From: Pictodentalium vernedei
Taxonomy: Eukaryota > Mollusca > Scaphopoda > Dentaliida > Dentaliidae
NCBI GenBank assembly: GCA_031216915.1
Contig: CM062289.1
Coordinates: 65,975,741 to 66,039,740 of the forward strand
DNA length: 64,000 nt
Direction of reading: 5' to 3'
The translations under genes and the position numbers were made by a program. Positions 21,513 through 33,510 of this stretch are shown here, piece by piece (position 1 is the first letter of the stretch; each line of letters begins with the position of its first letter). The notes beneath the pieces were generated by a model that did not search any database, was not told the DNA's origin, and saw only the letters and a list, made by a program, of their open reading frames with translations.

Positions 21513-21860
21513 CGTTGGAGACGACAATCTCGTCTAACAGAGCCAGTTTAGACTCTTTATCATACGCAGATCACCTTACCAGAGCGTTAGCGCATCGTCT
21601 CGATGGTAAAGAATTCCAGGATGTTCAAACTTCCTTGAGAGTTCTTTCTAGGGCAATCACATTTTCCACGTATAATTCCACCCTTTCAGTGGCAAATTTG
21701 GAGTTAATCAGACGTGATGCTGCCCTGGCTTCATACACTAGGGTGGATTCTAAGGTGAAAAACTCTCTTCGAGTCAGATGCCCCTAGGTCGACTGGTCGA
21801 GGTGCTGGGCGGGGAGGACGTAGTTTCTCCTCCCACATGCCTCGCAGGTCCAGGAGGTGA
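21513..21860 (+). pseudogene. gag: gag remnant of DIRS copy C
   Basis: Residues such as SNRASLDSLSYADHLTRAL and RDAALASYTRVDSKVKNSLRV align with copy A/B gag about residues 485-590. A deletion then joins to the Arg/Gly tail coding region and the gag stop near 21860. Only the C-terminal third survives. Confidence 0.8.
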
Positions 21861-21898
21861 AGGTCAGAACCTCTTTTGCGGGCTGAGGGCTGTCAAGA

Positions 21899-22678
21899 TT
21901 TTTAGCTCATCTTGACAAAGTCAAGCTGAGCTAATCTCACCACTCTCCGTCTGTCGTCCGTCGTCTTCGTCCGTTGTCTGTCGTCCGTCATCCGTCACCA
22001 CCATGTTTTGGTCTTCTCCTCCAAAGCCACTGGGCCAATTCAAGTGAAAGTTTGTGTGAGTGATGGTCCCAAAGGGGATTTCATTTTTGTTCAACTGAGC
22101 ATGCCCAGTCCCATAGGGAAGGAGTGGGGGAAAATGCTCCAAAATATTTTTAAAATCTTCTTCTCAAGAACCAGTGTGTGCAATGACCTCATATTTCCTA
22201 TGGAGCTTCCATATGTGGTGTAGAATCAAGTTTGTTCAAACGAAGTTCGTGATGTAATATTTGGCTTTGTAATAGGAGGGGTAAGATTTTTGGCCCCGCC
22301 CAAAATTTCTATTTTCTGAACCGATGGTCCGGTATGAACCAAATTTGGTTTGTGGTAGTATTGGGTCATAAGTACTTGACCCATGCAAAAAAAAAAAATT
22401 CCCGCATCCCCATGGGAACACTGGGAGCTAAAAATAGAAATATTTTCAAACGCCCATATTTCCCAAACCCCACGGAAAAGAGAGCTTTTATTTGGTATGA
22501 AGTCTCCTTATGACCAGTAGAATTGAATGGTAAAAAAAAATTGCCATCGGTTATGTTAGGGTGTTCTGTAATGGGCATCGAAAAAATGCTGAGTCAGCAT
22601 ATTTGCAAAAATTTAAAAAAATCTTTTCTCCAGAACCAGTCATCAGAATCTTTTGATATTTGGAATACAGTATTCATA

Positions 22679-22717
<39 letters not shown>

Positions 22718-23915
22718 CAGATAAAAGTTTGTTGAAATAAAGCTCATTGGTTCATATTTGGGCTCTCTACAGGAGCCTGAAGTTTTAACATAGGGTAATA
22801 TGGGGAATATTCTTTAAAAATCTTCTTCAGAACCACCAGTCAGAATCTTTTAATATTTGGTATACATCATTGTTATGAGGGTCAGATTCTAGATTGTTCA
22901 AACCAAGTCCCTAGGTTAATATTTGGGGTTCCTATGGAAGCCCAAATTTTGTCTTTGTTCAATATGGAGGGTATACGTAATTTAAAAAAATCTTCTTCAG
23001 ATCCATCAGTCAGAATGCTTTGATATTTGGTATGCAACATCTCTATGGGGGTCAGATTCAAGTTTGTTCAAATCAGATCCCTAGGTATATATTTGGGCTC
23101 ACTATGGTAGCCCAAATTTTTACTTAGTGCAATATGAGGAAATTTCTTTAAAAATCTTCTTCTTCAGATCCACCAATCGGAATGCTTTTATATTTGGTAT
23201 ACAACATCTCTAGGGGGGTCAGATTCCAGGTTGTTCAATTCAAATACCTAGGTTAATATTTGGGCTCCATATGGGAACATGAAATTTAACTTAGTACAAT
23301 ATGAGGGAATTTCTTCAAAAATCTTCTTCTTCAGATTCACTTGTCAGAATGCTTTCACATTTGGTATACATCATCTCTAGGGGGGTCAGATTCAAGTTTG
23401 TTCAAATCGGATCCATAGGTTAATATTTGGGCTCGCTATGGTAGCCCAAATTTGAACTTAATGCAATTTGAAGAAATTTCTTTACAATTTCTCTTCTTCA
23501 GATCCAACAGTCAGAATGCTTTCATATTCGGTACACAACATCTCTAGGGAAATCAGATTTAACTGTGTTCAAATCAAGAGCCTGGGTTAATATTTGGGCT
23601 CTCTATGGGAGCCGGAATTGGCCATTTTGCTGAAGAATTAAAAATTTTGTATTCAGTACCCTCTAGAGGTACTAAGATTAATCCACATAGGTTGTATCAA
23701 GGGGCTTCATAGGGGAGCTCTGCATTTTACTTATGATCAACTGAAGAAAAGGCATGATGCCCAGATTATTTTTGTCACTCCTGAGGGACTCAAGGATTGA
23801 CAGTGTAGCCTACATTGTATGGAGATGGCTTGCTTAATATAGACTCATTCTTGGACTCTGTTTAAATTGTGTTCTGTACAAAATGAGCGCTTCAGGCCCC
23901 GTGGGGCCTCTTGTT
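21899..23915. mobile_element. AGCTCA-family tandem-core repeat (pearl/HINE-like) inside copy C
   Basis: It begins TTTTTAGCTCATCTTGAC with a hairpin (AGCTCATCTTGAC...GTCAAGCTGAGCT), followed by CGTCTGTCGTCCG-rich sequence. A core of about 170-bp units follows, marked by CAGAATGCTTT, TTTGGTATACA and GGGGGTCAGATTC near 22800, 22985, 23150, 23320 and 23490. It ends with a hairpin GGCCCCGTGGGGCC and CTCTTGTT. The same ends occur at 48032-49780 and 57116-58462. It is non-coding and splits the gag/RT junction of copy C. Confidence 0.85.
22679..22716. repeat. 38-bp poly-G tract
   Basis: An uninterrupted G run expanded from the GGGGGGTCAG motif present in every tandem unit of this repeat. Its length may be affected by assembly. 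Confidence 0.9.
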
Positions 23916-25796
23916 AACCAATTGGTTGTCAATTACGGAAAACCGATGGGTACAGGAGGTTATTTCAGGGAAAAACCTCCGTTAACACAAAGTCCACGAT
24001 GGACTCAGCTTCTGTCCAACCTTCAGAAGAGAGATTCACTTCTATGAGAGGTGCAATCTCTTCTGGAGAAGAATGCAATAGAGGTCGTAGAAAACCAGGA
24101 ATCTCCCGGATTTTACAGTCCCCTGTTTCTGGTACCAAAACCAGACGGCTCGTTCCGTCCAGTTATAGATCTAAGCTGGATAAACAAGCTGATCGTGGCT
24201 CCAAAGTTTTATATGGAGACCATTTGATCGGTGAGAGCGAGCATTCGAGTGAACGATTATGCTGCGAGCATAGATCTCAAGGATGCGTACTTTCACTTCA
24301 TGGTACATCCGACATTCAGAAAGTACCTTTGCTTCGCCGTCCTAGGAGTCGTTTATCAGTTCCAAGCAATGCGCTTCGGACTGAATCTAGCACCCTGGGC
24401 TTTCACTCGAATAATGAACTCAGTAATGACTTATTTCCGAGCTCATGTGTCTGCGGTACCGTCGACCTACTTGGATGACATTCTTCAGAGATATGGTGAC
24501 AGATTAACTCTTCAGAACGATGTTCAGAGTCTGCTTCAATTGCTCTGACGTCTCGGTTTCATAGTAAACGAAAAGAAGTCGGATCTAGTTCTGTCCAAGT
24601 CGTTCATTCACTTGGGAATGAGCTTCAAGACGTACAACAATCTGGTTCGTCTTCCGTTACCTAGAGCGAAATTAGTCAGTTGTTATGCTCGCTTTTGTCT
24701 GCACTCAGATGTAGTAACAGTGAGAGAATTTATGCAACTGATAGGTTTGTGCGGAGCCGCCGCAGACCTTATTCCGATGGGGTGCTTACGCACTCATCCA
24801 CTCCTGATATTTTTCACTCAGAATTGGAGTATGAAGATTCGAAACGAACATCGTCTTGTCGAACCAAGTCAGACAAGAGATTCAGACTTGGGCAGCTATT
24901 CAGTGGTTGACTCAGGGAGTTTCACTGCAACTGCCAGATCTGGGTTTTACCATTATGACGGATGCGAGTCAAACAGGTTGGGGCGCGACATTGAGCCCAA
25001 CAGATTCAAGGTGCCAGGGTCTTTGGGATCTGCAGTTCCTGAACAAGCGTATAAACATCAAAGAGATGATGTCAATTCGGCTTGCGCTACGTCATTGGAT
25101 GAACATAATTCAAAATTCACATGTTCAAATACTGTCCGACAATTCAACAGTAGTAGCGTACATTTGGAACCAGGGAGGCACTCATTCCATTCCGTTTTTC
25201 AACTTAACGGAAAGAATCCTTTTGTTTGTCCTAGAGCATCATGTTCTTCTGTTGGTCCGTCATATTCCGTGTCATCTGAACGTTCTAGCAGACTCTCTCT
25301 CTCGGAAAGGTCGCATGTTGCCGTCAGAATGGACTCTCAACAAGCGAGTATTCAATCAGATCTGTTAGCAATGGGATCGTCCAATGATAGACTTGTTTGC
25401 GACACATCTCAACAATCAGTTGCAGACGTATGTGTCGCCATGCCCAGATCCTCGAGCGTTCGCAGTAGACGCTTTCTCGATCTCTTGGGACGGAATGATA
25501 GGATATGCGTATCCTCCAGCTCTGTTGATTCAACAGATATTGCTAAAAATCCAGCCATCTCACTGCAAGATTCTGTTGGTAGCATCTCTGTTGCCCCAGA
25601 GACCGTGGATAAATCTACTCAGGTGTCTGTTATGGAACATTCCTCCGAAGCTTCCTCCATGGGAGGACTGGATCACAACCCGCAAGGTCTCAACCTTCAC
25701 GTATTCCCGTTGTGCGGTCCTTTTTGCATGGCAAGCAATTTACAGGACGAGCAGTGGACACAATTTCTAACTGTAGGAGGACCTCCTCTTTCCTAA
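23916..25796 (+). pseudogene. RT-RNase H-methyltransferase-like remnant, DIRS copy C
   Basis: Collinear with copy B from about 15400. The RT palm (SIDLKDAYFHFMV, YLDDI) is at 24231-24548, ending in TGA. RNase H (MTDASQTGWGATL, LSDNSTVVAYI) is at 24856-25368, and the DAM-like part (MIDLFATHLNNQ) at 25384-25770. Several stops and frameshifts separate these blocks, including a deletion near 24840-24855. It cannot encode an enzyme. Confidence 0.87.
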
Positions 25797-26753
25797 TTAT
25801 GCAGCAAAGTGGAAGGTTTTCTCTCGTTGGTGTAGGGATCATTCAATTGATATCTATGATCCCTCCATTCCAGACATTGCCAATTTTTTGGTCAACTTGT
25901 TTGATGAGATCAAACTGCAGCCAGTAACTGTTAAGGGTTATAGGTCTATGCTATCGGATACTTATGCTCATCATGATAGCTTACAAATTGGATCTAATGT
26001 CTCTTTATCAAAGTTAGTTAAAAACTTTTTGATAAATAGACCTAGAACCCTTAGGTTAATTCCTAAGTGGAATTTAGCTTGGGTTCTTCTGAAGCTCAAA
26101 GAAGCGCCATTTGAACCCCTTGACACGGTAGACTTCAAATACTTATCTTATAAGACAGCTTTTCTCTTAGCCTTCGCTTCCGCTAGAAGAGTTAGTGAGC
26201 TTCATGCTCTATCTGTTGATGATCCTCACTATCGTAGTGTTGGTAATACTATTACATTGACTACTAATGTGGGATTTTTTTGCTAAGAATCAGGCTCCTA
26301 ATAAGTACCCTGAGCCGATTATTATTAGGGCACTTCCGTCCTCAGATGGCCATAGGCCTTTGCTGTGTCCAGTTAGAGCTATGCGTATTTACAAACGCAG
26401 ATCTGAGTTTATCAGATAGGGACGAAAACATTTCTTTCTGTCTCTGCTTCCAAATAGAAGGGACATTACAGTCCATTCTTTTTTTAGGTGGATTCAGTTG
26501 ACTATTCGTACTGCTTATGAAAAATTATCTTCAACTCAGCAGTCTGTGCTTAAGATTTCAGCACACGAAGTTAGCATGCTGTCTACATCTTTGGCTTATG
26601 GTAATAGTATTGCTATTACGGATCTGATGAAGGCTGCATACTGGTTTCAGCCTTCTACGTTCACAAATCTTTACCTTAGAAATACTCAAGTCTATTTCTG
26701 GCGACCTTAGATGTTTAGGTCTGTTATCTGTTGCTCAGAATGTCGTCCACTAA
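25553..26753 (+). pseudogene. Tyrosine recombinase remnant, DIRS copy C
   Basis: Collinear with 17067-18284. The aligned start ATG is lost, an extra T near 26274-26281 shifts the frame, and an in-frame stop lies near 26417. The HxxR motif is HEVS here, so the catalytic Arg is gone, while SARRVSELHAL and FTNLYLRN remain. The terminal stop aligns at 26751-26753. Confidence 0.87.
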
Positions 26754-27326
26754 ACAGTTGCAACTATAGTTATGCAGGCTTTCTGTTCCAGCAGTGACTC
26801 TGTCCTGCTGCCCTCTTTGTTCTGGGGTGATTGACCCAGAGCTGGGGGAAGGGGGAGGGGAGGGGTCATGGTGTTCAAGGGAATACCTCCTCTTGAGTCA
26901 ATAATTCCGAGTCAGTGCTGGGATGGTTTTAAAGTGTAAAGCTAATGTCTATCTCATTTATGTAATATTTTTTAAAGTGTAGCTCGGTGTGAAGCATTTG
27001 TATATGTCATGTGTCATACGAGCGTTAATATACAATCCTCGGACACTTTTAAATGAGTATAAAGAGTCTCATTCTCTGGACTATCTTTATTTATTGGCTT
27101 TCCTTTAAGAAATTAGTATAATGGGTTATAATGGTTGTTAATAGAGATCATTGATGTGATTGTGCTCAATTACGGATTGGTAATGTGTCTTTCTTATTTT
27201 GTACAAACAAGAAAGATATATGTAAATCCTGTTTCTTCTTTTCTCCTTGAGGGGATAATTCTGTATATGTAATTGAGCCTATTGGATTTTCCTTTATGTC
27301 CTAGGCCCTCCAGCCTTTTTTCTATT

Positions 27327-27413
27327 CAGCTAAGTCTGGGTCATTGGTACAGTATAAAAATATGAAAAAACTTATAGTAATTTATATATTTTTTATACTT
27401 ACCAATGACCCAG
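27327..27413 (+). repeat. Internal complementary region, copy C
   Basis: Same two-part structure as 7710-7796, with ATG instead of GTT at the junction. Confidence 0.85.
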
Positions 27414-27489
27414 ATGGGGATGACCCTCCCGTGAGTTCAGAACTCATACCTCCCTGCTGATTATATAGCATTTACTAGGCACTGGTTGT

Positions 27490-27716
27490 AAGAATGAGGA
27501 TTTGGTGCCAATTTCGGTACATCCTTGACACTGTGCATGCGCAGTAGGCAAAAGTATGGAGGACCATATAGGACATTGGATTTTTTGATTTGGATGCAAA
27601 TTTTGGGGATTGGGGGAGCAAAATTTGTATTTGGCCTTGAATAATTTAGAGTTAGCACCAGCTAAGTCTGGGTCATTGGTAAGTATAAAAAATATATAAA
27701 TTACTATAAATTTTTT
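27490..27716 (+). repeat. Right inverted terminal repeat, DIRS copy C
   Basis: Pairs with 11588-11798 and shares its private variants. The palindrome is decayed to TGTGCATGCGCAG. The terminal AAC is replaced by CAG. Confidence 0.83.
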
Positions 27717-29855
27717 CAGTCCATGGATTTTTATGACACACACATGTATATCCCATGTAAGGCAACATGCAGTAATGCCGTGAATGGCAAAACCGAGTAC
27801 AATCTGCCTTCATGAAGTCACGTGAAAGCGATTAATATAACGTCAACTCTCTATGAAAATTGAGTAGCATCCAGTTAATCATGGCTGCAGACTTACATGG
27901 TAATCGGGTGACGGCCAAGTTACGCTGTTTGAGCTGGATAAAACTGATAAAATATAAATATCATGTTCACTGAAACTGATTGAAAGTTCATATTTGGCTC
28001 TCTACATGTACATGTAAGCTTCAAACAGAAACAGTACAGTGTACACGTAGGTTTATGAGTGGTGTGCTTCCATTAATAAAATATATCAAGTTGCGAGTCT
28101 CAACTCTCTTCCTTTTATTTATAGAAAAATTGTATGCTCTGTTTATGTCCTTTGAAATTGATGTACAATGATGGAAAAGTTTGATCCCCCCCCTCCAAAG
28201 TACTCCAATATGTTCGTTTTTGTTTGGAGTTTCAAGTTAAAGTTAACATGAAATCATGCTAAATTTTGAGAGAGACATGGCCTGTGGGCAAATCTCGTTC
28301 AATAAGATTCTGCATTGATTAACACTATTTGGCCTCCATCTGCCATAAAAGTAGCCATAGGTGAACAAATATACCCTCAAGCCCCCCTCCCCCTCACCCC
28401 CCCCCCCCCCCCACTCCCATCACCATTCAAATTTAATCATTTTTCTACTTCCACCCTAAAGAAATATTACAGGAACAGGCTATAGTTCGAAAGAGGGGCC
28501 ATAAGCTATGTTTTGGGGCCCCAAAATGATTTTTTTCAGCAAGCCAACATGTACTGGTAGGCTCTATTGCAGAAGTTTATCTACAGGCGAGTGGTTTTCT
28601 GTTGGTTGTGGTGTTAAAATAATTAAATATTGATCAAAAAGAAAACTTATCATTGTCAAAAGTGTGTGTGTGTGGAAGGGGTTATAGGATGTGATGATGT
28701 GCCCCCCCCCCTCCCCCCCCCCCACCTCTCCGATTTGCCACATAACCATCAGTGATCAGTATAAATGATTGGTAGTGATTGAGAAGTAATCAATCAAAAA
28801 TTTTGGGAAAAGAAATATATATAAAAAAGAGCCTTCTCCAACAGTGGTGTAGTGCTGCTGTGTAACCATGGCCATACAAAAAAATAGGTTATTTATCCAT
28901 CGAGCAGTCTAAAGGCTATATTGTGGTTTGTGCATCTGCTCACCAGAAGGGCGGTCATTTGGGTGATTCAATATTCTGATGCACTTACTGTGTTCAATGT
29001 TAAAGGAAAGCATACTTAAATGACAGAAAATACTGAAAATGTGTTTCTACTATTTATTCCACTATAACATTTGAAAGAACATGCCAGAAGGTGTGAGTGT
29101 TTTTCAAGAGGGCAAAAGTTTTTCACAAATTTCAAACACATGCATGGGAAGTCAGATATTCTTTTTGTTTCTCAAAATTTCGCTCCTATTCATATTGACC
29201 CATTCCAATATATGAATAAAACATGATCTCATATGCTTGAGGTTGGCAAGTAGCCTTGTTCAAACTCAGAAACAGTACATAGACAGTGGACGTATTTGCG
29301 AATACCCACCGAGTGTGAATTCCACCCAGATAATAGCTCAAGTACAGTTTAACAGCACCAAAATAACATTTAATAATTAGCAAAGGGCTTTCCTTTGAAA
29401 TCAGAAGCTGTGTGATTACAGTGGTGATGCAGGCCAGACTCAGGACCACCCGAGATGGTCCAGCCCACTGTCAAGTTGCTCCAGCCCACTGTCAAGTTGG
29501 TCCAGTCCAGTACGGTCCAGGTCATTCCGGTCCAGTACCCATGCCTGGACCAGTCGAAAGTGGTCCAGTATACTCATATGTTAATGTATTTTCCGTTTTC
29601 TCAAAGTTATTAACGAGCTATATATTAAAAAATAAAATTGACTGCTTTGCAAAGAGTTCATATACAATGAATGCAGGGCTTATATTTATATACAATACAT
29701 ATACAATGAATGCAGGGCTTATATTTCATCTAAATTTGTGAGAATCCATTTGGATTCTCGTGAAAATGGTTGCGAGAATCCATACCTACTATGAGTGTCC
29801 CAGGATCCCATGATGCCACCAAAGTTGAACCACTGTTGTATACTGATAACACATG
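27717..29855. other. Intergenic, no supported gene
   Basis: AT-rich sequence with C tracts near 28397-28412 and 28701-28722. A short direct repeat (CCAGCCCACTGTCAAGTTG) lies at 29462-29500, in a GTCCAGT-rich stretch, and a duplicated ATACAATGAATGCAGGGCTTA at about 29661-29727. ORFs are short and unsupported. Confidence 0.6.
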
Positions 29856-30124
29856 TTAACCTTTTACCCAACACACTTTTTTAATTTTTAAAACTAAATT
29901 TGATAATTTTTAAACAATAAATATTAAATAAATGATAAATAATTAAATGAACAATATTTACCAATAAAATCTTACAAATATGGCTGTCGTTGGAACCGGC
30001 TCAATGAGCCGGTTCCAATGACAGCCATATTTGTATGGTTTTATTGACAAAGTGTCAGGATATTTCAGGTCATGTTAGCCTTCTATTGGTTAATTTGTTG
30101 CCGAGGTGTTAGTTAAAGGGTTAA
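29856..30124. mobile_element. 269-bp TTAA MITE with a long central palindrome
   Basis: TTAA at 29856-29859 and 30121-30124 flanks inverted ends (CCTTTTACCCAA / TTAAAGGG). The centre (29974-30034) is a foldback with arms ACAAATATGGCTGTC and GACAGCCATATTTGT around CTCAATGAG, with one mismatch near GTCGTTGG. Confidence 0.75.
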
Positions 30125-30632
30125 ATTGACTCAATTTTTTTTCACACGAATCCTAGCAGAGGTGCAGCAAGAATCTACATGGGTTCTCGCTGGTTTTATT
30201 GCGCGAATCTTTGGCCGAATCGACTCTTAGATTCTCGTCGAAAATATAAGCCCTGGAATGTTTGATGAATGTGTGTTGCATTGTCTGTCTCTGGTGGCAG
30301 TGGTGGCATGGGCACACTGGCATAGCCCATGCAGTAAGTTATCGACCCCTGACTCTTCCATACATGTAGTTATGTTCGATTCACATTCCTCGAGTCCTTC
30401 CTTGGGAACTTTGGCCATTTTGAACAATAAAACTGTTTATATTTATTATCGAATGGTTTCAGTCAAATTCACAGCAGTGATTATGATGTGATATCAGAAT
30501 ATTGACAGAATAATCATGAATGTTATAAATATGCAACTGTTCTCTGGCACTAATCAGGTGCTTATGATTTGATTGACAGATAAAAAAATCTTTCAATCGT
30601 CATTTCTACTCTTTGATCTTTGAAAAGGTCAA

Positions 30633-30796
30633 TTTCAACAAAACTGTATCATGTGACCCCTCTGTGGAACCAGCTCATTGAGCTCATTCCAAAGAGGGGT
30701 CACATGATATAGTTTTGTTGAAATTTTTTGAAAAATTAAAAAAAAACCGATATTTAAGGTAATAAATTTATATATCATCTGTGTTTAAAGGGTTAA
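30633..30796. repeat. Foldback repeat, partial TTAA MITE
   Basis: Palindrome 30633-30723 (TTTCAACAAAACTGTATCA ... TGATATAGTTTTGTTGAAA around GAGCTC-like sequence), followed by AT-rich DNA and AAAGGGTTAA at 30787-30796. The left TTAA end is not found. Confidence 0.6.
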
Positions 30797-31547
30797 ACTT
30801 CTGACATAATCAGTAGCCTGTTGTTGTGGATGTGTTAACTTGAAATTATCTACATTCTACTTTTTATCTTCTCTTCAGTCATGGACTCTTGCTTGTTTAT
30901 TTCTCGGCTCTTCCATCACTGAACTCTCTTCCCTTTGCTTCTTTCCACCATAATTTAGGTCCTGGTTTCTTCTGCTACATGTATAGGCCTCTTCTCCTTC
31001 TACTCTTTTTCTCTTCTTATCTTCCCTTTCATTTCTCAAATGTCCTGTGCTTCTGACTCCTGTCTCTGCACAAGTCATGCGTCCTATACCTTCCGCTTCC
31101 AACCTTTACTCTTCTTCTCTCAACACTCCTACCATATTCCACTGTCCCTGAAATGATCGTAAACAGATCTGATTTAATCTGAGGCCTGATTTTTGGGGCA
31201 TTATCAATGTGATAAATATAAAGCATTAAATATGCAGGTCTCATGACACGGCCCACTCTTGTCTCCTGGGCAAAGCCCATTCCAGATAATAAGGCCTATA
31301 GGCACCAACTTCATCTGTTGCTGGGTCATAAATGGAATCATGGTGGTTCTCGCATGTTAAATTCCTACACTTGTTTCTTCCAAGTCTGTCAGCATGGATC
31401 ACTTCCTTTTGCCCACTACTGGCAGTGCAAATTTCATATGTCCGAAATCTTTCTGGTCATTTGAAACAGTCCCTTCGAGTACTTTTGAAATTTGTTTTGG
31501 ATCCCCTCGGTCTTCACCGCATGATATAACCAAACAAATGAGCCTTC
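30797..31547. other. Region 3' of the gypsy integrase remnant, no supported gene
   Basis: Pyrimidine-rich on the + strand (30870-31110). Part may be the decayed 3' end of the Ty3/gypsy element that lies on the minus strand at 31548, but no LTR or polypurine tract can be assigned. Confidence 0.45.
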
Positions 31548-32391
31548 CTACAGACTGTCGCTTCTGTGGTGGTGGTCATAGTAATTTTTCTGCCGCTTCA
31601 AACTTTGCTGAAGGTATTCCCTCATGAAATTGTGTGCTTTTTGCATTCTTCTTGCCATTTTGTGGGTCCAATGGTGACAGTCGATAAATTCGTCCTTGCA
31701 AGAACTACCATACTGCAAATCCAAAGGGGTATTAACCTCATGCCCCAACATGTGATAATTTGGCATCATTCCAGTCGCCTGGTGAATCGTGGAAAGATAG
31801 GCATATAACACAGACTATAAGTAGACACCCGAGTCATTTTGCTATCCCTGTACATGAGAGCATAGTCTTGATGGTTTTGTTGGTGCGCTCTATTGGTCCA
31901 TTGGGTTGTGGGTGGTATGGCGTCATTCGAGTCTTATGAACTCCGAGTAATCAACAAACTTCTTGAAAAAGATGACTCGAGAACTGGCGCCCTTGGTCTG
32001 AATGAAGTTGTCTAGGGGTCCATATTGCAGAAAGAACTCGTCCACCAGCAGTCTCAGCCTCCATATTCTTCATAGGATAAGCCTCTGTATACTTAGTGCA
32101 GTAGTCAGTCACAACCAGAAGGTAAAGATTTCCTTTAGCCAATCTTGACTAGAGCTATAGGCCCCATGATATTGCAAACAACTCTTTCCACGGGAGCTCA
32201 CACAGTGAATGTCTCTAATGTTGCTTTCTTTTTCTGAATCTTCAGTGGGGCGCAGATCAAACATGACCTTACATATTTCGTCACCTCGCTTTTCATTCCG
32301 GGCTAGTAATATGCCAGTTTCAGCCACTCTAGAGTCGTTACAGTACCCAGGTTTCCACCTGTGGGCGGGTCATGGGCTTGTTTATTCAAAT
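31548..32391 (-). pseudogene. Ty3/gypsy integrase remnant, interrupted by DIRS copy D
   Basis: On the minus strand, in order from 32391, are the zinc-binding region (HDPPTGGNLGTVTTLEWLK, then PGMKSEVTKYVRSCLIC; the second His is Asn), the start of the catalytic core (GNLYLLVVTDYCTKYTEAYP), QLHSDQGRQFSSHLFQEVC with a core Asp, and the downstream block YLSTIHQATGMMPNYHMLG...TPLDLQYG. Frames shift between blocks and stops occur. In a live element this enzyme inserts the cDNA. The upstream part is cut at 32392 by copy D. On the far side of D (45597 on) only a faint match to the RNase H-integrase linker is seen. Confidence 0.82.
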
Positions 32392-32592
32392 ATTTTTATA
32401 CTGTACCAATGACCCAGACTTAGCTGGTGCTAACTCTTAAATTCTAGGGCCAAACACAAATTTTACCCCCCAATCCCCAAAATTTGCATCTAAAACCGAA
32501 AATTACATGTCCTATATGGTCCTCCATACCTTTCCTCCACTGCACATGCGCAGTGTCAAGGAGGTCTCGAAATTGGCGCCAAAAGTCATTCT
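32392..32592 (+). repeat. Left inverted terminal repeat, DIRS copy D
   Basis: Pairs with 45371-45560, with private variants shared between arms (GAAAATTACATGTCC, CTTTCCTCCAC). The palindrome is decayed to TGCACATGCGCAG. Confidence 0.87.
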
Positions 32593-33510
32593 TTGTTTGG
32601 CCCTTCATCAGTTCACATCTGACTGATATTTGTGCTTGTAAATCTCAGTTTAAATGATGCCAGACACATAAATATGAGAGAAATGGTGGATCTAAAGAGG
32701 AAATAGAAGGATGAGAGGAAAATTCAGTGGCAGGAAATAATCAGGGCTGTAACTTAAAATTTTTTATGAAATTATGTTATGTTCCCTAATTTCGAGGCAT
32801 GAGCCTGTTGTTATCATTCTTGCTATGAAAGTTCCACTGCTTGATTAGTGTTGCCTCTCTCCTTTTCCTTTATTCCCTCCTTGCTATTCTCCCATGCTTT
32901 TGGCATATTTTTTGTAATAATTATTACTAAAATTTCTTGGAGTTTGGCTTCGTAACAGAATGAATTTCTGTTCTTTTCCCCATGTTGACGTCCTCACCCT
33001 TGGTTGTCTAGGCATTGTGATCTGCATCTACCATCTGATGTTCTGCAGTTTCTTCTATGGAAATCTCTGTTTTGCATCAGATAGTGTTTAAATTGGTAAC
33101 TGATTTTGGGCCATGTCTCTCAGTGCCTGGAGTCATGTTTCTGGTTTTTGTACAACTTCTTGTTTACATTGACAATGGTTACTGCTGATAGTGATTTCTT
33201 GTCTTTACATTAGTTTAGACATAGCAAGTTACATTAATATTGTATGTAAGTGTTGCATTAATTTTTTGAAATGTTTTAAAAATTTTTGTCCACACTTAGG
33301 CTTTTTTGGGATCCATTTGGGCTCGTTGTTCCCATTGGGAACTTGGACTCTTCTGAAAAATTTTTTCCCCAAATTTTTTTTTTGAAAATTATTTTCTTTC
33401 AAAGATTATAATGGATTATTTTATATTATGTATCTTTATTTCAAGGGATAGTGCGACTTATATGACTGTGTATTTTTTATTGATGAAAAAAAAAAAAAAT
33501 TTTATTTATA
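32593..33510 (+). other. DIRS copy D leader
   Basis: Collinear with the copy A leader, including TTTCGAGGCATGAGCCTG and the TTTTTGTCCACACTTAGGC block. No conserved ORF. Confidence 0.65.

Larger units (their letters stand above)
11588..27716 (+). mobile_element. DIRS retrotransposon copy C (old, decayed, with nested insertions)
   Basis: The left ITR begins near 11588 and the right ITR ends near 27716, with the ICR at 27327-27413. The element is interrupted by a tandem-core repeat (11958-19839) that itself contains DIRS copy B, by a short TTAA MITE (20276-20412), by an unrelated segment replacing most of gag (about 21126-21512) and by a second tandem-core repeat (21899-23915). Leader, gag remnant, RT-RNase H and recombinase blocks are in the expected order with many stops and frameshifts. 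Without insertions it would be a standard copy of the family. Confidence 0.88.
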
